Of a stretch of DNA of 8,956 bases, positions 8,701-8,956 are shown piece by piece. The notes under the pieces are model-generated. The model was not told the origin of the DNA. It did not search any database and saw only the letters and a list, made by a program, of their open reading frames with translations. Within the stretch, counting starts at the first letter, position 1. Every line of letters starts with the position of its first letter. The position numbers were made by a program, and so were the translations under genes. This stretch comes from an uncultured Rhodobiaceae bacterium (GTDB lineage: Bacteria; Pseudomonadota; Alphaproteobacteria; RS24): contig CAJWBV010000022.1 of assembly GCA_913020275.1 (NCBI GenBank), forward strand, positions 1 to 8,956. Reading direction: 5' to 3'.

Positions 8701-8956
8701 GAGATAGGCATCGGCCACGGTTGTGCTGGCGCGTCCGACAAACTTCATCAGCGAAATGACCTCATGGCTCATCGAAATATGGGCAAAGCCCAGATCGCCG
8801 GCCAGAGCTCCGATTTGGAGTTCATGAGCTGGATTGCGATAGCCGTGCAAAAGACAAATGGCTACGGAGTCGCACCCCTCAGATTGCGCGTCACGAAGCG
8901 CGTTTTCAACCTCGGTCATATCGGGTGGTGTCAGCTCGTTTCCGGCGGCATCCATG
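5725..8956 (-). CDS. 5-oxoprolinase, fused HyuA–HyuB form (N-terminus outside window)
   Basis: This enzyme carries out ATP-dependent hydrolysis of 5-oxo-L-proline to L-glutamate, the salvage step of the gamma-glutamyl/glutathione cycle. The window holds ~1076 C-terminal residues. Numbering from ATG 8955, the HyuA part (to ~560) shows SSGGL, VLSGPAGGVVGA, FDMGGTSTDV (157–166), HTVAAGGGS (194–202), VGPESAGAFPGP and FGGAGGQHAC (326–335). After a polar linker (~466–495) and the end of HyuA, the HyuB part (~568–1076) shows KERLDFSCALFD, GTHLPDVTLVLPVF, RGHHADIGGISPGSMP, FTGTS, GNVETSQ, YYETICGGAGAG and a glycine-rich GGGGYG tail. Order and wording follow the ~1280-residue single-chain OPLAH type closely. 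Roughly 180–200 residues with the first ATP-binding motif must lie beyond 8956, so ATG 8955 is internal and not the start. It converges on metH and is a separate transcription unit. A hydantoinase with another substrate is possible, but the OPLAH-like pattern favours oxoprolinase. Confidence 0.92.
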   Translation of the reverse strand, partial: MDAAGNELTPPDMTEVENALRDAQSEGCDSVAICLLHGYRNPAHELQIGALAGDLGFAHISMSHEVISLMKFVGRASTTVADAYLTPVLRDYVSRVSKHLPETDEAATQLQFMMSSGGLTAASLFQGKDAVLSGPAGGVVGAVHVGRAAGFDRMIGFDMGGTSTDVCHFAGAYERSFDSDVAGIALRAPMMRLHTVAAGGGSVLHYDAGRFRVGPESAGAFPGPVAYRNGGPLSVTDANIMTGRITPDHFPALFGPNADQALDADATRAAFEELASTVAATAGHSQSAEELAEGFLRIANENMAQAIKKISVQRGYDISKYALVCFGGAGGQHACDVADLLEMDTVLIHPMSGLLSAWGIDKAAVRALREDAVEVPLDENCLGAIAERLDKLRASAETELAAQGLVSATRKTEVLIRYDGSDTSLPVPFDTIQTMRGAFETAHQQQFGFVYDNRDMIVEALTLECVTAESENAASTNSEKQDRHGEAKPENDRLFINGSWLEAQRWPRGALETDRPIIGPAIICEAHATIIVPPDWQLVCSARDDLVLTRHVARQKRVATGTAHTGAADPVLLEVFNARFMAIAEQMGVTLEKTASSVNIKERLDFSCALFDANGGLIANAPHMPVHLGSMGASVQAVRDVHGPDIREGDAYVVNAPYAGGTHLPDVTLVLPVFMDGEATPRFFTAARGHHADIGGISPGSMPSFSSTIEEEGILFRAFRVRRDGIFDEAELMARLTEGPYPARNPTQNRADILAQLAACETGAQNIRTMYAEFGGDTVNAYVGFVQDNAEENVRQVIDRLHDASFGVDMDCGAIIRVTLTVDRAARCLNVDFTGTSAQMDNNFNAPSAVCRAAVLYVFRCMVDADIPMNEGCLKPIHIEIPNGCLLAPEPPAAVVAGNVETSQAICDALFGALGAMAACQGTMNNLTFGNDHLQYYETICGGAGAGDGFHGADAVHTHMTNSRLTDPEVLEWRFPVRLLNFSIRSGTGGDGAWRGGCGIRREIEFLRPMEASLLSGRRTTRPFGLNGGADGASGRNYLRRGGTQTDLEACAHVTVDVGDVLGIETPGGGGYGSSD
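8028..8035 (-). repeat. Homopolymer run of eight A (coding strand) in 5-oxoprolinase
   Basis: Eight T on the plus strand read on the coding strand as ATA AAA AAA ATA, giving Ile-Lys-Lys-Ile in the HyuA segment AQAIKKISVQRGYD. Rare ATA codons on both sides and a long A-run are unusual in this GC-rich gene. The frame is intact as sequenced. Such runs can be slippage sites for polymerases or sequencing-error sites. Confidence 0.6.

Overview
The window looks like chromosomal DNA from an alphaproteobacterium. The evidence is moderately high GC with many GCGC-rich codons, a regulator/methyltransferase–metF–metH gene order familiar from that class, and residue-level similarity of each gene to alphaproteobacterial types. 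I cannot place it below class level. Gene packing is extreme: outside the first ~560 bases there is only one intergenic gap, of 12 bp.

Layout. (1) 1–~556, minus strand: the middle of an RTX (glycine/aspartate nonapeptide, calcium-binding) protein. It runs off the left edge and is cut off abruptly near 541–559. (2) ~542–1135, plus strand: the C-terminal methyltransferase half of an ArsR-type regulator/methyltransferase fusion protein, missing its N-terminal DNA-binding half. (3) 1136–1996, plus: metF, complete, starting directly after the preceding stop codon behind a strong GGAGG. (4) 1993–5712, plus: metH, complete and full-length with all modules, overlapping metF by 4 bp. (5) 5725–8956, minus, convergent with metH: a fused HyuA–HyuB 5-oxoprolinase, lacking only its N-terminus beyond the right edge.

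How the genes fit together. MetF makes 5-methyltetrahydrofolate. MetH uses it, with cobalamin, to methylate homocysteine to methionine. The broken gene in front is of a kind that probably senses or regulates the methionine/SAM cycle. The three form one tightly coupled transcription unit whose promoter should lie upstream of the missing N-terminus. The convergent 5-oxoprolinase hydrolyses 5-oxoproline to glutamate (glutathione/gamma-glutamyl salvage) and is a separate transcription unit.

The most notable anomaly is the junction near 541–559. Two unrelated genes on opposite strands are both truncated at the same short stretch that fits both coding sequences. I read this as a chimeric join (assembly or amplification artefact) or, less likely, a real rearrangement. 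It produces a misleading long open frame starting at TTG 302 whose first 80 codons are antisense RTX repeat. I found no convincing novel system, RNA gene, CRISPR array or mobile element.
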